Virus record (IMG/VR): IMGVR_UViG_3300031951_001184 | Coordinates: 1-24,016 of that record | Source of the DNA: a virus | DNA length: 24,016 nucleotides | Direction: 5' to 3' (one strand) | Shown: piece by piece, positions 22,783 to 24,016 of the stretch | How positions within the stretch are numbered: position 1 is the first letter of the stretch | How the letters are laid out: each line of letters begins with the position of its first letter | Program-made: the position numbers and the translations under genes | Notes under the pieces: model-generated | What the model was told of the DNA's origin: nothing | Seen by the model: only the letters and a program-made list of their open reading frames with translations | Databases searched by the model: none

Positions 22783-23971
22783 TTATTCTGACTACATTGA
22801 CCTCACGGTCTTTAATGAGGCTCCATCGGATATTTATCTAGAATCCCTTGAGTATGCCCGTCTGTTGATGCCAGAACTGACTATTCGTCAGGGCACGCCA
22901 GAGGATGCAATTCTTCAGGCATGTGCATATATTGGCTCTGCGAACCTGAGTGCCATCAATTCATTGCCCAACAGACTGATGAGTGGTGTTCTCAATCTTC
23001 TTGGCGTACCAAGAAATGAAGGGGAATTCCCACTCATTGAGGTTGAATTCACTGCCGCCACTCACGATGGAGCAGTTATTGAGGCTGGAACTCTCTTGAG
23101 ATACGACTTTAACCTTTTGGAGCCGCCAATAACCGTATATTTTGAGACTACGGAAGAGTTGCAGATTGCAGCAATAACAAATACTGGCAATACCCCCCTT
23201 CCGACTGGAATAGTTGAGGCAAGGGGTACAGAGGCTCTTGTTCTTCTTCCAGTAGATAACGGTTCTCTTCTTGCCATTGAATCTACTAATGCTGACATTT
23301 ATACGGCCACTATTGACTCAACAACAGAACAGGGAATTGAGCCAGAATCTGATGACGAGTATCTGAACCGTGCATCAACGTACATAGGCTCTTTGTCTTC
23401 ATCGTTTGGTAAGGCTTCACAGATTGAGGCGTTTATTCTGTCCACGTTTCCAGCAGTCAGTAGGGTAAAGGTTTATGACCTGACAGACCATACTGGTGGC
23501 CTTGACTTTGCCGACGCTGCCGAACCTGGACATATCACCATCTTCGTTTATGGCCGTGGAGCAACTTTGTCTTCCGCAGTCAAGTACGAGATTCTTACAG
23601 AAGTTGCCGATAGGGCAATCGCTGGCTTAACTATTGGTGTTCTTGATGTCGTGCTAGCAGATTTGGACGCCACCATTGATGCCGTCTATGACCCAGCATT
23701 TGACCCGCTCATTGTTGAAGAAAATATCAAGGAAGCGGTTGATGTTGCAGTTAATGCTTCTTCATATTCCTTCACTGACAAACTGCGCAGAAACTCCCTC
23801 ATTCCAGTAATTAGTGACGTACCTGGAGTGCTATTTGTCTCGTCAATTACGCTGAGTAATAACGATGCTAACTCCACAATAGTCAGCGGTGAAGCGGAGT
23901 TTGCACAGAAAGGCACTCTTCCAGAAATTGCATCTGTAAACATAACGGTCAACCTAACTGTCAATCAGTAG
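22772..23971 (+). CDS. Baseplate J-like wedge protein (gp47/gpJ family)
   Basis: ATG 22772 gives 399 residues and has GAGAGG about 9 bases upstream; an in-frame TTG at 22748 is less likely. Family features are the N-terminal helix region with RQGTPEDAILQACAYIGSAN, the strand-rich ring domain PLIEVEFTAATHDGAVIEAG with TLLRYDF, a central GIEPESDDEYLNRASTYIGS with SLSSSFGKASQIEAFILSTF, and DVVLADLDATIDAVYDPAFD near the end. These proteins pair with gp6/gp53-like partners to make the wedge that triggers sheath contraction. The gene is complete, ending at TAG 23969-23971. Confidence 0.88.
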   Translation: MPIDYSDYIDLTVFNEAPSDIYLESLEYARLLMPELTIRQGTPEDAILQACAYIGSANLSAINSLPNRLMSGVLNLLGVPRNEGEFPLIEVEFTAATHDGAVIEAGTLLRYDFNLLEPPITVYFETTEELQIAAITNTGNTPLPTGIVEARGTEALVLLPVDNGSLLAIESTNADIYTATIDSTTEQGIEPESDDEYLNRASTYIGSLSSSFGKASQIEAFILSTFPAVSRVKVYDLTDHTGGLDFADAAEPGHITIFVYGRGATLSSAVKYEILTEVADRAIAGLTIGVLDVVLADLDATIDAVYDPAFDPLIVEENIKEAVDVAVNASSYSFTDKLRRNSLIPVISDVPGVLFVSSITLSNNDANSTIVSGEAEFAQKGTLPEIASVNITVNLTVNQ

Positions 23972-23973
23972 CC

Positions 23974-24016
23974 ATGGCCAGGACGCTCCAGAGACTCACA
24001 GAGCGACAGGCTCTCT
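23974..24016 (+). CDS. Start of the next gene, cut by the right edge
   Basis: An ATG two bases after the gpJ-like stop opens a frame reading MARTLQRLTERQAL to the window end. Tight spacing and unchanged strand suggest a further baseplate or tail fibre gene in the same operon. Only 14 residues are visible, so neither family nor start is certain. Confidence 0.45.
   Translation, partial: MARTLQRLTERQAL

Overview
The window is part of the genome of a tailed double-stranded DNA phage (or prophage) with a contractile tail, i.e. myovirus morphology. This follows from a tail sheath protein (12142-13605), a tail tube protein (13619-14092), a G/GT-type tail assembly chaperone pair, a 1331-residue tape measure protein, and baseplate hub, spike, gp25-like and gpJ-like wedge proteins in the usual order. 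No tRNA, rRNA, CRISPR array, integrase or insertion sequence was recognised. The host cannot be named from the sequence; base composition looks balanced, and start sites often carry GGAG/AGGAG-type ribosome binding sites with some TTG and GTG starts. Uncultivated aquatic bacteria, possibly actinobacteria, are only a guess.

Layout. (1) 1-1694, minus strand: a portal protein that runs off the left edge and ends in a collagen-like tail, preceded by a small two-helix membrane protein. (2) A divergent junction at 1694-1743. (3) 1743-5814, plus strand: terminase large subunit, a protein of unknown function, a Rad52-like annealing protein, a Cas4/RecB-type Fe-S nuclease, a second unknown and a small HNH protein. 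(4) 5825-6265: a lone minus-strand gene for a 116-residue beta-rich protein, with its own UUCG-loop terminator and its own promoter. (5) 6309-9701: RuvC-like resolvase, a coiled-coil protein, then a ParB-like / PAPS-reductase-like / ParB-like cassette. (6) 9739-9918: a tiny protein that is 30% arginine. (7) 9960-11685: neck genes (head-tail connector, virion morphogenesis/tail completion, probable tail terminator). (8) 11747-24016: tail and baseplate genes, ending in a gene cut by the right edge.

How it works together. Terminase and portal package the DNA, although they are transcribed away from each other. Rad52-like, Cas4-like, RuvC-like and HNH proteins form a replication/recombination and branch-processing set placed between terminase and neck genes. 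The ParB-PAPS reductase-ParB cassette resembles the IbrB/IbrA pair and is the least understood functional block. The tail module builds a sheath and tube around the tape measure, whose C-terminus carries an apparently complete M15 DD-peptidase zinc motif.

The most striking whole-window signal is compositional. Reading by eye, I found no copy of the palindromes GATC, AGCT, TCGA or CCGG in 24 kb, while GGCC, GCGC, CATG, GTAC, ACGT, CTAG, TTAA and AATT all occur. Codon choice bends around these words: Glu-Leu is written GAA-CTN rather than GAG-CTN, and codons before GAN end in T rather than C. This suggests long selection by several four-base restriction systems.
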